A stretch of DNA of 64,000 nt from FEB-7 sp963698265 (GTDB lineage Bacteria; Pseudomonadota; Gammaproteobacteria; Burkholderiales; Usitatibacteraceae). Below, one piece after another: positions 34,223-45,139 of this stretch. The notes under the pieces were generated by a model. It was not told the origin of the DNA and did no database searches. It was given only the letters and a program-made list of their open reading frames with translations. Position 1 is the first letter of the stretch, and each line of letters opens with the position of its first letter. A program made the translations under genes and the position numbers. The stretch covers positions 682,001-746,000 of the forward strand of contig CAVOQC010000001.1 in NCBI GenBank assembly GCA_963698265.1, read 5' to 3'.

Positions 34223-36088
34223 ATGGCACTGCATCCGGTGGTCGAGGAAGTCACGAAACGCGTACGCAGCCGCAGCCGCGAATCGCGCGCGGCATACCTG
34301 GCGCTCGTGGAGCGCTCACGATCGGAAGGCACCGCGCGCGGGCGCGTCTCGTGCTCGAACCTCGCGCACGCCTACGCGGCCGAGGCGCCGCCGGACAAGC
34401 TGGTCCTGCGCGAGGCAAGAGCCCCGAACCTGGGCATCGTCACCGCCTACAACGACATGCTCTCCGCGCACCAGCCGTTCGCGCGCTTTCCCGAACTGAT
34501 CAAGGAGGCGGCGCGCGCGGCGGGCGCAACGGCACAGGTGGCCGGCGGCGTGCCGGCGATGTGCGACGGCGTCACCCAAGGTCGCCCGGGCATGGAGCTC
34601 TCGCTCTTCTCGCGCGACGTGATCGCGATGGGCACCGCAGTGGCGCTCACGCACTCGGTCTTCGACGCCGCACTTTGTCTCGGCGTGTGCGACAAGATCG
34701 TCCCGGGCCTGGTGATCGGCGCGCTGCACTTCGGCCACCTGCCCGCGATCTTCGTGCCCGCGGGGCCGATGCCCAGCGGCGTTGCGAACAACGAGAAGAA
34801 CCGCGTGCGCCAGCTCTACGCCGAAGGCAAGGCCGACCGCGCCGCACTCCTCGAAGTGGAAAGCCGCTCCTACCACGCGCCGGGCACGTGCACCTTCTAC
34901 GGCACGGCCAACAGCAACCAGTTCCTGATGGAGGTGATGGGCCTGCACCTGCCGGGTGCGGCGTTCGTGCCGCCCAACACGGCGTTGCGCGACGCGCTCA
35001 CCCGCGCCGCCGCGCGCCGCGCGGTGGCGATCTCCGCCCAGGGCGGCGAGTACACGCCGATCGCGCAGGTCGTGGACGAGCGCGCCGTGGTGAACGCGAT
35101 CGTGGGGCTCCTCGCCACCGGCGGCTCCACCAACCACACCATCCACCTGGTCGCCATGGCGCAGGCCGCGGGCATCCTGATCGACTGGGACGACTTCGAC
35201 CGGCTGTCGTCGGCGGTGCCGCTGCTCGCGCGCATCTACCCGAACGGCAGCGCGGACGTGAACCACTTCCAGGCCGCGGGCGGCACGGGCTTCGTGATCC
35301 GCGAACTGATCGGCGCGGGACTGCTGCACGAGGATGCGCGCACCGTCGCGGGCGGCTCGCTCTCGGCCTACGCGCAGGAGCCGTTCCTCGAGGGTGACGA
35401 AGTCCGCTGGCGCCCCGTGCCCGCGGCGAGCGCGGATACCGCGGTGCTGCGCCCGGCCTCCGACCCGTTCCAGGCCGACGGCGGGCTGCGGCTCCTCACC
35501 GGCAACCTCGGCCGCGCGATGATCAAGGTCTCGGCGGTCAAGCCCGCCAACCGCATCGTCGAGGCGCCGGCCATCGTCTTCGCCGACCAGAACGAGGTGC
35601 TTGCGCGCTTCGACAAAGGCGAGCTGCGCCAGGACTTCGTCGCCGTGGTGCGCTTCCAGGGCCCGCGCGCCAACGGCATGCCGGAGCTGCACAAGCTCAC
35701 GCCCGCGCTCGGCGTGCTCCAGGACGCGGGATTCAAGGTGGCGCTGGTCACCGACGGGCGCATGTCCGGCGCCTCCGGCAAGGTGCCCGCCGCGATCCAC
35801 GTCTCGCCCGAGTGCCTCGGCGGCGGGCCCCTCGGCCGCGTGCGCGACGGCGACGTGATCCGGCTCGACGCCGTGGCGGGAACGCTGGAAGCGCGCGTGC
35901 CGGAAGCGGAGTGGGCGCGCAGGAAGCCCGCGACCGCGGATCTTTCGCGCAACGCCACGGGCTACGGACGCGAACTCTTCGCCGCCGCGCGGGCGAATGC
36001 GCGCACCGCCGAGGAAGGAGGTTCCTGCTTCTCCGCGGCGGCTCCAGCCCACACTGCCGAGGGCGTGGCGGCGGAGGCGACGACATGA
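34223..36088 (+). CDS. edd: 6-Phosphogluconate dehydratase
   Basis: A 621-residue Fe-S dehydratase that converts 6-phosphogluconate to KDPG. Family signatures: NIVTAYNDMLSAHQPF-like opening with GIVTAYNDM, AGGVPAMCDGVTQGRPGMELSLFSRD with a cluster Cys, the second conserved Cys in HAPGTCTFYGTANSNQ, and the C-terminal VTDGRMSGASGKVPAA. Length matches Edd (about 610), longer than sugar-acid dehydratases of the kind encoded at 16962. AAGGAG is nine bases ahead of the ATG. Its stop overlaps the eda start (ATGA). Confidence 0.97.
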   Translation: MALHPVVEEVTKRVRSRSRESRAAYLALVERSRSEGTARGRVSCSNLAHAYAAEAPPDKLVLREARAPNLGIVTAYNDMLSAHQPFARFPELIKEAARAAGATAQVAGGVPAMCDGVTQGRPGMELSLFSRDVIAMGTAVALTHSVFDAALCLGVCDKIVPGLVIGALHFGHLPAIFVPAGPMPSGVANNEKNRVRQLYAEGKADRAALLEVESRSYHAPGTCTFYGTANSNQFLMEVMGLHLPGAAFVPPNTALRDALTRAAARRAVAISAQGGEYTPIAQVVDERAVVNAIVGLLATGGSTNHTIHLVAMAQAAGILIDWDDFDRLSSAVPLLARIYPNGSADVNHFQAAGGTGFVIRELIGAGLLHEDARTVAGGSLSAYAQEPFLEGDEVRWRPVPAASADTAVLRPASDPFQADGGLRLLTGNLGRAMIKVSAVKPANRIVEAPAIVFADQNEVLARFDKGELRQDFVAVVRFQGPRANGMPELHKLTPALGVLQDAGFKVALVTDGRMSGASGKVPAAIHVSPECLGGGPLGRVRDGDVIRLDAVAGTLEARVPEAEWARRKPATADLSRNATGYGRELFAAARANARTAEEGGSCFSAAAPAHTAEGVAAEATT

Positions 36089-36713
36089 TCTCCATCGACG
36101 AAGTGCTCGCCGCCTCTCCGGTCATGCCGGTGATCGTGATCGACCGCGTCGAGGACGCGGTGCCGCTCGCCCGTGCGCTGGTCGCCGGCGGCGTGCGCGT
36201 GCTCGAGATCACGCTGCGCACCGCTGCGGCCGTGGAAAGCGTGCGCGCGATCCGTGCCGCCGTCCCCGACGCGATCGTGGGCGTGGGCACCCTCACCACA
36301 CCGGCACAGATCGACGAGGTGCTCGCCGCCGGCGCCGTCTTCGGCGTGAGCCCGGGCACCACACCCGAACTCCTCGCCCACGCGAAACGCGCGGGCCTGC
36401 CGCTCCTGCCCGGCACGATGACGCCCTCCGACGTGATGCGCGCGCTCGACGCCGGCTACACGCGCATGAAGCTCTTCCCCGCGGTGCCCGCCGGCGGCAT
36501 CGCGATGCTCAAATCCCTCGCGGGCCCGTTTCCCGGCGTCGTCTTCTGTCCCACGGGCGGCATCGATGCGGCCAGCGCGCCCGCGTTCCTCGCCCTTTCC
36601 AACGTCGCCTGCGTCGGCGGTTCGTGGCTCGCGCCCGCCGCGCGGGTCGCGGCCGGCGACTGGGACGCGATCCGCCAACTCGCCTCGGCAGCCGCGAAGC
36701 TGCGTCCGACACC

Positions 36714-36717
<4 letters not shown>
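36085..36717 (+). CDS. eda: KDPG aldolase (2-keto-3-deoxy-6-phosphogluconate aldolase)
   Basis: A 210-residue class I aldolase giving pyruvate and glyceraldehyde-3-phosphate. The general base Glu in LEITLRT and the Schiff-base Lys in MKLFPA are present, as are GVGTLTTPAQ and FCPTGGI. It overlaps edd by four bases and zwf by four bases, so the three are tightly coupled. Confidence 0.97.
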
Positions 36718-38196
<1,479 letters not shown>

Positions 38197-38204
<8 letters not shown>

Positions 38205-38907
38205 CGCGCGGCCCGCGCCGCGGGTAACGCGATTCGCCGACGCGCAGGCCCTCGCCCGCGCAGTGGCCGCTGCGGTGGAAGAAGCGGCGCGCTCAGGGAT
38301 CGCGGCACGGGGCGACGCGAGCCTCGTCCTTCCGGGCGGAAGCACGCCGGAGGCGTTCCTCCCCACCGTGGCCGCGCTGCCCCTTGCCTGGGAAAAGCTC
38401 ACCATCTTCCTCGCCGACGAGCGCTGGGTCGACGAACACTCTCCGGATTCGAACGCCGCGATGCTGCGCCGCTGCCTGCTCGCGGCACCCGGGCCCGCCC
38501 GCGCGCGGTTCGTACCGCTGAAGAATGCCGCGGCCACCGCCACGCTCGGCGCCGATGCCGCGCGCGCCGCGCTTCCCCCGCCCGACGAGCCCTACGACCT
38601 CGTCCTCCTGGGAATGGGAAACGACGGCCATTTCGCTTCGATATTCCCGGGGAGCCCGCGTCTCGCGGCCCTGCTCGATCCCGGCAACCGCGAGCGCATT
38701 GCCGCGGTTCCCGCGCCGGCGAGTGCTGCGCCCGCCGTCGAGCGGCTCACCCTCACGCTCGCCGAACTGCGGCGGGCCAAGCGGCTCATTCTCGTGCTGC
38801 AGTCGCCTCCCAAGCTCGAAGCGCTCCTCGCGGCCCACGCCGCGGGCGACGCCCGGGCCACGCCCGTAGTGGCGCTGGGCGACGTGGAAGTCTTCTGGAG
38901 TCCCTAG
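38197..38907 (+). CDS. pgl: 6-Phosphogluconolactonase
   Basis: A 236-residue lactonase (SOL/DevB family). The conserved LVLPGGSTPEAFL, FLADERWVDEHSPDSN and LGMGNDGHFASIFPG motifs are present. It hydrolyses 6-phosphogluconolactone and completes the glk-edd-eda-zwf-pgl set. Its last 13 codons and stop lie inside the first of three 51-bp tandem repeats. In the next two copies the triplet matching the TAG stop reads CAG and CGA, so the C-terminus of Pgl was evidently shaped by the repeat. Confidence 0.95.
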
Positions 38908-39018
38908 GGACGGCGTGTGGTGGCGCCGGGCGACGCGGAAGTCTTCTGGAATCCCCAGGGATGGCGTGTGGTGGCGCCGGGCGACGCTGAATTCCTCCGG
39001 AGTCCCCGAGGACGGCGT
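38866..39018. repeat. Three tandem 51-bp repeats covering the pgl 3' end
   Basis: Copies at 38866-38916, 38917-38967 and 38968-39018. Each begins GTGGTGGCGCCGGGCGACG (copy 1 GTAGTGGCGCTGGGCGACG) and ends GACGGCGT or GATGGCGT. The unit length is 17 codons; copy 1 encodes the end of Pgl including its stop, and copies 2-3 are non-coding downstream. Copy 2 is closer to copy 1 in its middle part than copy 3 is. Confidence 0.92.
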
Positions 39019-39059
39019 CCGAAGACCGCCTGCGATCCGCGTGGCCCCCGGCGCGACGA

Positions 39060-39692
39060 TCAGGTCGCCAGGCGGTCGCTGCGGCCGAACTGGTACACGA
39101 CGCGTCGCGACCTGCCGGGTTTCGTCGGTGCCGACAGGTGCGGGCACGGCGGGTTGCGGTAGCCGCCCTCTTCCAGCGTCAGGTCCTCGGCGACCTCCGC
39201 CCACACGCCGCCGCGCACCGGGCGGAACATCCAGTGCACGTATCCGGCGCGGCCCGCGGCCTCGATCAGCTCCTCGCCGTCGGGAACCTCGGCCACGATG
39301 GGCGGCTGGCCCTCGAGGGTGATGGGGAGGTTGCCGAAGGCGCCCATGCACTCGACCGACTCCTGCGCGCTCGACCCCGGGCGGATGAAGGGCGGCGCCT
39401 CGCGGCGCGCGAGATCCCAGGAGCCCAGCTCCCACGCCACTTCGAGCACGGCGTTCTCCAGGTCGGCGAATCCGTCCCAGCGGTCGTTCACCTGCAGCGC
39501 GGAGCTGGGCACCGGCTGGTAGGCGACCACGTTCGCATCCGTCACCTCGGCGAGCCGCGTCTCGACGAAGCCGTGCCAGTGCAGCGTGAGGACGACGGGC
39601 GTGTTCGCGTAGGGCACGGCGGCGACACTCACGCCCACCAGCGGCAGGCGGTTGGCGATGAGCTGCGTCTCGATGCAGTCGAGCAGTTGCAT
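39060..39692 (-). CDS. Hypothetical protein
   Basis: A 210-residue soluble protein that I do not recognise. It begins MQLLDCIETQLIANRLPLVG. It is rich in Glu/Val/Pro, has no signal peptide or membrane segment, and contains two Cys, one in ECMGAFGNLP and one in the Pro-rich PPCPHLSAP. The start at 39692 has GGGAGGAA eight bases upstream; the open frame extends to 39758 without better support. It faces pgl across the tandem repeats; neighbours give no clue to its role. Confidence 0.65.
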   Translation of the reverse strand: MQLLDCIETQLIANRLPLVGVSVAAVPYANTPVVLTLHWHGFVETRLAEVTDANVVAYQPVPSSALQVNDRWDGFADLENAVLEVAWELGSWDLARREAPPFIRPGSSAQESVECMGAFGNLPITLEGQPPIVAEVPDGEELIEAAGRAGYVHWMFRPVRGGVWAEVAEDLTLEEGGYRNPPCPHLSAPTKPGRSRRVVYQFGRSDRLAT

Positions 39693-39908
39693 GGTCCGAT
39701 TCCTCCCGGGTCGCGAAAGAAGGGCACCTCGATAACCGTTCACCCCGACATGAAGCAATGAGCGTGCGCGCCCTTTCTCGCACGGAAGATCCGCCGCGTG
39801 TTGCTAGCACTCCTTCCCGACGGATGCCAGAGGGCCGGCCGCGGAGGAGGCGGGGCGCGAGGCGAGCTAGAATGCAGTCGCAGAGTCCACCGAAGGAAGC
39901 CGACACCC

Positions 39909-40229
39909 ATGGTGCTGCTGGGCCCCCCCGAAAAGAAGGAGCTGGAAGCGATCCTCCTCGCCCAGCTCACCGCCTACTGGAACTCCCACGGCTCCCAGGG
40001 AATCCTCGCCCCGGGCGTGTTCGTGGCGCTCGAAGCAAAGGGCCCGTCCATCGTCGCGCAGCCCCCCAAGGGGGCGCTCGGGTGCGTCGAGGTGCGCACG
40101 CTCTTCACCGCCCTGTGCCACCTGAAGGACGAAGGACCGGCCGCCTTCACCCGGGAAAACCTCGCCCCGCTCGCGGAAGAAGCCACGACCGCGCTCGCCG
40201 CCCAGGTCAACCGGCTCTCGCCCGACTGA
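39909..40229 (+). CDS. Hypothetical protein upstream of bioA
   Basis: A 106-residue soluble protein of unknown family, beginning MVLLGPPEKKELEAILL. It has a helical N-terminus, a central AKGPSIVAQPPKGALGCVEVRTL strand-rich part, and a helical C-terminus. GAAGGAAG lies about nine bases before the ATG. Its TGA shares a base with the bioA ATG (TGATG at 40227-40231), so it should be cotranslated with bioA; a biotin-related role is not otherwise supported. Confidence 0.65.
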   Translation: MVLLGPPEKKELEAILLAQLTAYWNSHGSQGILAPGVFVALEAKGPSIVAQPPKGALGCVEVRTLFTALCHLKDEGPAAFTRENLAPLAEEATTALAAQVNRLSPD

Positions 40230-41557
40230 TGCCGGGAGCCAACCGAGCCCTCGTCGACCGGAGCCTCGCCGCGGTCTGGCATCCGTGCACGCAGATGAAG
40301 GCCCACGAGCGCTTCCCGCCGGTGCCGGTGGCGCGCGGAAACGGTGCATGGCTCGAGGACTTCGAGGGCCACCGCTTCGTGGACGGCGTGAGTTCCTGGT
40401 GGGTGAACCTCTTCGGGCACTCGCACCCCGCGATCAACGCGGCGATCACCGACCAGTTGGGCAAGCTCGAGCACGCGATGCTCGCCGGGTTCACGCACGA
40501 GCCGGTGGTGGAGCTTTCGGAGCGGCTTGCAAGGCTGGCGCCCCCGGGACTCGGCCACGCGTTCTACGCCTCCGACGGCGCTTCGGCCACCGAGATCGCG
40601 CTCAAGATGGCCTGCCACTACTGGGCCAACCGCGGCCGGCCCGGGAAGAACCGCGTCGTGCACCTCGAGGGCAGCTATCACGGCGAGACGCTCGGCGCGC
40701 TCTCCGTCACCGACGTGCCCGTGTTCCGCGACGCCTACGCCGCACTCCTGCGTCGCAACATCGTCACGCCCTTCCCGTCGCGCCACGCCGGCAACAAGGA
40801 ATTCCAGTGCGAGGCCTGCGCGATCGAAGCCGCCGGGGCGCTTGCAAAGCTCCTGGAGGAGAAGTCCCACGAGATCGCCGCCATCATCATCGAGCCCATG
40901 GTGCAGGGCGCGAGCGGCATGCGCATGTACCACCCGCTTTACCTGCGCCGCGTGCGCGAGCTGGCCACGGCCCACGACGTGCTTCTCATCGCCGACGAGA
41001 TCATGACGGGCTTCGGGAGGACGGGGACGATGTTCGGGTGCGAGCAGGCGGGCATCGCCCCGGATCTCCTGTGCCTCTCCAAGGGCATCACCGGCGGCTA
41101 CCTGCCGCTCTCCTGTGTGCTCGCCACCGACGAGGTGTACGCGGCGTTCTACGACGACTCCACCGCGCGGGCTTTTCTGCATTCGCATTCCTACACCGGC
41201 AACGCGCTCGCCTGCCGCGCGGCGTGCGCGGTGCTGGATCTCTTCGAGGAAGGGCGCGTGCTCGAAGCCAACCGCGAGAAGGCGAAGCGATTCGACGCAA
41301 TCGCCGCCCCTCTCGCCATCCACCCGGCCGTGCACGAATGGCGGCGCCTGGGGATGATCTGGGCCTTCGAGGTGGCAACCGATAACCCCGCGTTCGCGCA
41401 GCAAGCATTCGAGCTGGCGATGCGCCACCACGCGCTCCTTCGCCCCATCGGCAACACGGTCTACTTCATGCCGACCTACGCGACGGACGACGAAGCCTTC
41501 GCGGTGCTCGTGGGTGCGGGAACGGCGATCGCCGACACGCTTGGACAGCGCGGATGA
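40229..41557 (+). CDS. bioA: Adenosylmethionine-8-amino-7-oxononanoate aminotransferase
   Basis: A 442-residue PLP-dependent class III aminotransferase making 7,8-diaminopelargonate in biotin synthesis, with SAM as amino donor. Seen: WHPCTQMKAHE and DGVSSWWVNLFGHSHP, both typical of BioA, the phosphate-binding SDGASATEIALKM, the EGSYHGETLG motif, the ADEIMTGFGRTG motif with the PLP Asp, and LCLSKGITGGYLPLS with the Schiff-base Lys. No other bio genes are in the window. Its stop overlaps dacB (ATGA). Confidence 0.94.
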   Translation: MPGANRALVDRSLAAVWHPCTQMKAHERFPPVPVARGNGAWLEDFEGHRFVDGVSSWWVNLFGHSHPAINAAITDQLGKLEHAMLAGFTHEPVVELSERLARLAPPGLGHAFYASDGASATEIALKMACHYWANRGRPGKNRVVHLEGSYHGETLGALSVTDVPVFRDAYAALLRRNIVTPFPSRHAGNKEFQCEACAIEAAGALAKLLEEKSHEIAAIIIEPMVQGASGMRMYHPLYLRRVRELATAHDVLLIADEIMTGFGRTGTMFGCEQAGIAPDLLCLSKGITGGYLPLSCVLATDEVYAAFYDDSTARAFLHSHSYTGNALACRAACAVLDLFEEGRVLEANREKAKRFDAIAAPLAIHPAVHEWRRLGMIWAFEVATDNPAFAQQAFELAMRHHALLRPIGNTVYFMPTYATDDEAFAVLVGAGTAIADTLGQRG

Positions 41558-42948
41558 AGCGCCTCCTTGCCGTGCTCGTCCTCGCGCCCGCGCTCGCGGC
41601 GGCACAGCTACCCGCCCCCGTGCGCGAGGCGCTCGCCCGCGCGGGCGTGCCGGAATCGGCCGTGGGTACGGTGGTGGTGCCGGTCGCGGGCGGCGCGCGC
41701 CTCGTCTCGCACAACGCCGACCTGCTCCTGAACCCCGCCTCCACCATCAAGCTCGTCACGACCTTCGCGGGCCTCGACCTCCTGGGCCCGGCCTACGCCT
41801 TCAAGACCGACGTGCTCGCGGCGGGCGAGATCTCCGGCGGCGTGCTTGCGGGCGACCTCGTGCTCAAGGGCGGCGGCGACCCCAAGCTCACCTACGAGCG
41901 GCTCTGGCAGCTCGCGAGGCAGCTGCGCGCGCGGGGGCTTCGCGAGATACGCGGCGACGTGATCCTCGACCGCTCGTGGTTCGCATCCGCGCTCCACGAC
42001 CCCGCGAAGTTCGACGGCGAATCGCGGCGCGCCTACAACGTGGGGCCCGATGCGCTCCTCATCAACTTCAAGGCGATCGACTTCCGCTTCGTGCCCGACG
42101 GCACCGGAGTCCGCGTCGTGGCCGAGCCCGACTTCCCGAACGTGGAGGTCGCGAGCCGACTGAAGCTCGTGAAGGAAGCCTGCAACAACTGGCGACGGGG
42201 ATTGAAGTACGAGATCGAGGAGAACGGCCTCCTCGCGACCGTGGTCTTCTCCGGCACCTACCCGGCCGACTGCGGCGAGAAGGCGTGGGCGCTCTCGGTG
42301 TTCGACGCCGACCGCTATGCAGAGGCGGCCTTCCGCTGGATCTGGAGCGAGGCGGGCGGACGCCTCGTCGGCAAGGTGCGCGCCGCCACCGCCCCTGCCA
42401 ACGCGGTGCTCTTCCACCGCTTCGAGTCCGAGCCGCTCGCGGCGATCGTGCGCGACATCAACAAGTTCTCCAACAACGTGATGGCGCGCCAGCTCTTCCT
42501 CACGCTTTCCGCGGAGAAGGCCGGCGTGCCCGGCGATGCCGCGGCGAGCGAGCGCGTGGTGCGCGAGTGGCTCGCGGCGAAGGGAATCGCCGCGCCCGGC
42601 CTCGTGCTCGACAACGGCTCGGGGCTCTCGAGGGGTGTGCGCATCTCCGCCGGCACGCTCGCCTCCGTCCTGCGCGCGGCGTGGGCGAGCCCGTCGATGC
42701 CGGAGCTCGTCTCCTCGCTCTCGCTCTTCGCGGTGGACGGGACCTTCAAGCTGAGGAACGGCAATGCCGCGGGACAGGCGCACCTGAAGGGCGGCACGCT
42801 CACGGGCGTGCAGGCGGTAGCCGGTTTCGTGCTCGACGCGAAGGGCGAGCGCTGGGTGGTCGTGGTGATCGCGAACCACGACAACGCCAACCGCGCGCAA
42901 GGCGCGCTCGATGCGCTGGTGGAGTGGACATACCGGGGAGGCAAGTAG
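41554..42948 (+). CDS. dacB: D-alanyl-D-alanine carboxypeptidase/endopeptidase (PBP4)
   Basis: A 464-residue class C penicillin-binding protein. Signal peptide MKRLLAVLVLAPALAAA; the SxxK motif PASTIKLVT with the nucleophilic Ser; the SxN motif as FSNNVMAR; the third motif occurs as LKGGTLTGV, where KTG is more usual, so one residue of the KTG box is changed to Gly. It trims peptidoglycan cross-links in the periplasm. It is coupled to bioA by a four-base overlap. It ends six bases before the convergent decarboxylase gene. Confidence 0.92.
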   Translation: MKRLLAVLVLAPALAAAQLPAPVREALARAGVPESAVGTVVVPVAGGARLVSHNADLLLNPASTIKLVTTFAGLDLLGPAYAFKTDVLAAGEISGGVLAGDLVLKGGGDPKLTYERLWQLARQLRARGLREIRGDVILDRSWFASALHDPAKFDGESRRAYNVGPDALLINFKAIDFRFVPDGTGVRVVAEPDFPNVEVASRLKLVKEACNNWRRGLKYEIEENGLLATVVFSGTYPADCGEKAWALSVFDADRYAEAAFRWIWSEAGGRLVGKVRAATAPANAVLFHRFESEPLAAIVRDINKFSNNVMARQLFLTLSAEKAGVPGDAAASERVVREWLAAKGIAAPGLVLDNGSGLSRGVRISAGTLASVLRAAWASPSMPELVSSLSLFAVDGTFKLRNGNAAGQAHLKGGTLTGVQAVAGFVLDAKGERWVVVVIANHDNANRAQGALDALVEWTYRGGK

Positions 42949-42954
42949 CGCGCT

Positions 42955-44578
42955 TCAGGCGTGCAATCGCGACACGGCATCGGCGAACCGGCGAAGCGAC
43001 GGCGAAAGATCCCCCGGCGCGATGCGCACGTCGAGGAGGTGAAAGCGCCCGGGGCGCGACACCGCCGCCTCCAGCGCCTTCGCGAGTTCCGCGCGCGTGC
43101 GCACGAGGTGCCCCGCGCCGCCGAGGGCGTCGGCCACGGCGGCGAGGTTCCAGGTGCCCAGCGCGTTGTAGCCCGCGTCCGGCCGGAAGGCGGAGAGCAT
43201 TCCCCAGCCGCCGTTGTTCAGCACCACCACGATCGGGTCCCACCCGTGGCGCGCGCAGTGGCCGAGCTCCAGGCCCGTCATCTGGAACGCGCCGTCGCCC
43301 ACGAGCACGATCGGCCGCCGGCCGCTCGCGGCCTGCACGCCCAGGCCCGCGGGCACGCCGAAGCCCATGCTCGCGTAGTAGCCCGGCGCGACGTGGTCGG
43401 TCTGCACGAGGTCCATGGCCGTGAAGAGGCAATCGCCCACGTCGGTCGCGACCGGCATGCGCCCGTGCGCGTCCATGAGGTCGTTCAGCGCGCGGGACAC
43501 ATCGAGCGGCGAGACGGGCGCGCCGTCGCGCACGAGTCCGCGCGGCGACCTCGACCGGCGCCACGGCCCGGGCGGAAGCGAGCGGCTGCGCGCGCGCGAG
43601 CAGGGCCTCGACGAGGGAGGCGAGCGGGATGTCGGGATAGGTGTGGAAGCCCAGCGTCACGCGCCCGTCGAGCGCCTGGATCGCGCGGCGCAGGTCCACG
43701 CGGCGCGCGGAGACGCCGAAGTTGGTGTCGCACACGATCACGCCCAGGAGCAGGAGCGCGTCGCTCTCCTCCACGAGCGCGGAGACTTCCGGCGTGCCCG
43801 CGAGGCCGAGGTAGGTGCCCACGAGGGGCGCGTCGGCGTTCTCCAGGAGCCCGCGCCCCATGAGGCTCGTGACCACGGGGATGGCCAGGCGCCTGGCGAG
43901 CGCGGCCACCCGTTCCTCCAGCCCGAAGCGGCGCACTTCCACGTCCACCATCAGCACGGGAGAGGCGGCGGCCGAGAGCCGCGCGAGGATCTCGTCGGCG
44001 CAGACCGCGAGCGCCTCGCGGTCCACGGCCGGCGGCGCCACCGGCGGCACCGGCGCGCAGTCCCGGCCGACGGTGTCGCGCGGCAGTTCCAGGTAAACCG
44101 GTTGTGAGCAGCGCCGCGCGCTGGCGAGCACCCGTGCGATCGACGCGCCCGCAGTGGCCGGGTCGTCCAGCCGCGCCTGGTCGCAGCTCACCTGGCGGAA
44201 CATCTCGTACTGCGAGTCGAGCGTCTTCGCCTGGTGGTGCAGCAAGAGGCCCGAGCCGCGCTCGTTCGTCCCCGGCGCGCCGGAGATCACCACCACGGGC
44301 GACTTCTCCGCGTAGGCCGAGGCCACGGCGTTCATCACGTTGAAGGCGCCCGCACCGTAGGTCACGGCGGCTACCGAGGGCGCGCAGCGCATGCGCGCGG
44401 CGGCATCGGCCGCGAAGCCCACGCTGGGCTCGTGGGAGAGCGTGTAGAGGGGAAGCCGCCCGTGGGCCTCGACCGCGTCGAAGAAGGGCAGCGCGAAGTC
44501 GCCGGGGATGCCGAAGATCTCGCGCGCGCCGGCGTCCTCCAGCGCGCCGAGGAGCCGTGCCGCAATCGTGGTCTTCAC
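42955..44578 (-). pseudogene. ipdC: Phenylpyruvate/indolepyruvate decarboxylase, frameshifted
   Basis: A ThDP-dependent 2-keto acid decarboxylase of the Azospirillum IpdC/PpdC type, split across two frames. The 5' part (44578 to about 43545) starts MKTTIAARLLGALEDAGA and carries FGIPGDFALPFFDAVE and the catalytic-Glu motif LSHEPSVGFAADAAAR. The 3' part (about 43540-42955) carries the ThDP/Mg motif GDGAFQMTG...VLNNGGWG. The join falls near 43538-43546 (GCGCGGACTC on the minus strand). The total of 1624 bases is one more than 541 codons, so a single extra base explains the break. Both halves remain well conserved, so the mutation is recent or a sequencing error. If intact, it would make phenylacetaldehyde or indoleacetaldehyde. 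Confidence 0.85.
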
Positions 44579-44600
44579 GGTTCGCCGGGGCGCCGGGGTT

Positions 44601-45059
44601 TCAGCGCGTGCCCGGCCCGACCGCCCGCATCGCCCGCCTGAGCATCGAACGCGTGCGCGGGATCTCGATGGTGTCGAGCGTGTTCTTCACGAGGAGCGCG
44701 ATCTCGGTGTCGCCCTCCACCACGAGGCGGCGGTTGAAGAAGAGCGTGTCGGGGTCGGCCTCGCGCGCGGCGAGCGCGGCGTAGTCCCAGGCCACGGCGC
44801 GGAAGCGCAGCACCGGCTCCTCGGCCTTCGCCACCGGCACAAAGCGGCGGGCGCGCACGCGGAAGAGGAGCTCGAAGCCCGCGTCCTCCACGACGATCGC
44901 GAAGGTGTGGCCTTCGAGCCTGTCCAGCACCTCCGCGGGGAACTTGCGCCGCAGCGTGAGGTTCAGCCCGGTGGCGAAGGCGATCGACGCGGGCATCCGC
45001 GGCAGGCGCGAGGCTACGGCGCGGATCGGGGCGGGCAGGCGGCGCACGGCGGCTTTCAT
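44601..45059 (-). CDS. ubiT: UbiT-like SCP2 domain protein
   Basis: A 152-residue SCP2 (sterol-carrier-like) lipid-binding protein. In E. coli, UbiT works with UbiU and UbiV in O2-independent ubiquinone synthesis, probably binding the isoprenoid precursor. Seen: the short basic N-terminal helix (VRRLPAPIRAVASRLPRMP) before an SCP2 domain with ALAAREADPDTLFFNRRLVVEGDTEIALLVKNTLDTIE. The start at 45059 has GAGGAG upstream. It lies 74 bases after ubiV on the same strand, and a second SCP2 paralogue is encoded at 47198. Confidence 0.85.
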   Translation of the reverse strand: MKAAVRRLPAPIRAVASRLPRMPASIAFATGLNLTLRRKFPAEVLDRLEGHTFAIVVEDAGFELLFRVRARRFVPVAKAEEPVLRFRAVAWDYAALAAREADPDTLFFNRRLVVEGDTEIALLVKNTLDTIEIPRTRSMLRRAMRAVGPGTR

Positions 45060-45078
45060 CGCGAGGCTCCTCGGCAAC

Positions 45079-45139
45079 GGGGACAGATCGAAAATGGGGT
45101 CAGGTGCAATTTCGGATCAGATGCAATCAGGGGTCAGGT
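45079..45139. repeat. Degenerate dispersed GGGGTCAGGT repeat between ubiV and ubiT
   Basis: GGGGTCAGGT occurs at 45096-45105 and 45130-45139, and GGGGACAG at 45079-45086. The same words build the 34-bp inverted repeat at 60349-60450. The minus-strand ACCTGACCCC supplies the TGA stop of ubiV. Confidence 0.6.

Noticed and set aside
38293..39906. Minus-strand open frame of 537 codons containing three HHTPSLGTPEDF-type repeats
   Set aside because: The peptide repeats merely reflect the 51-bp DNA repeats read antisense, and the frame crosses pgl and the hypothetical gene at 39060.
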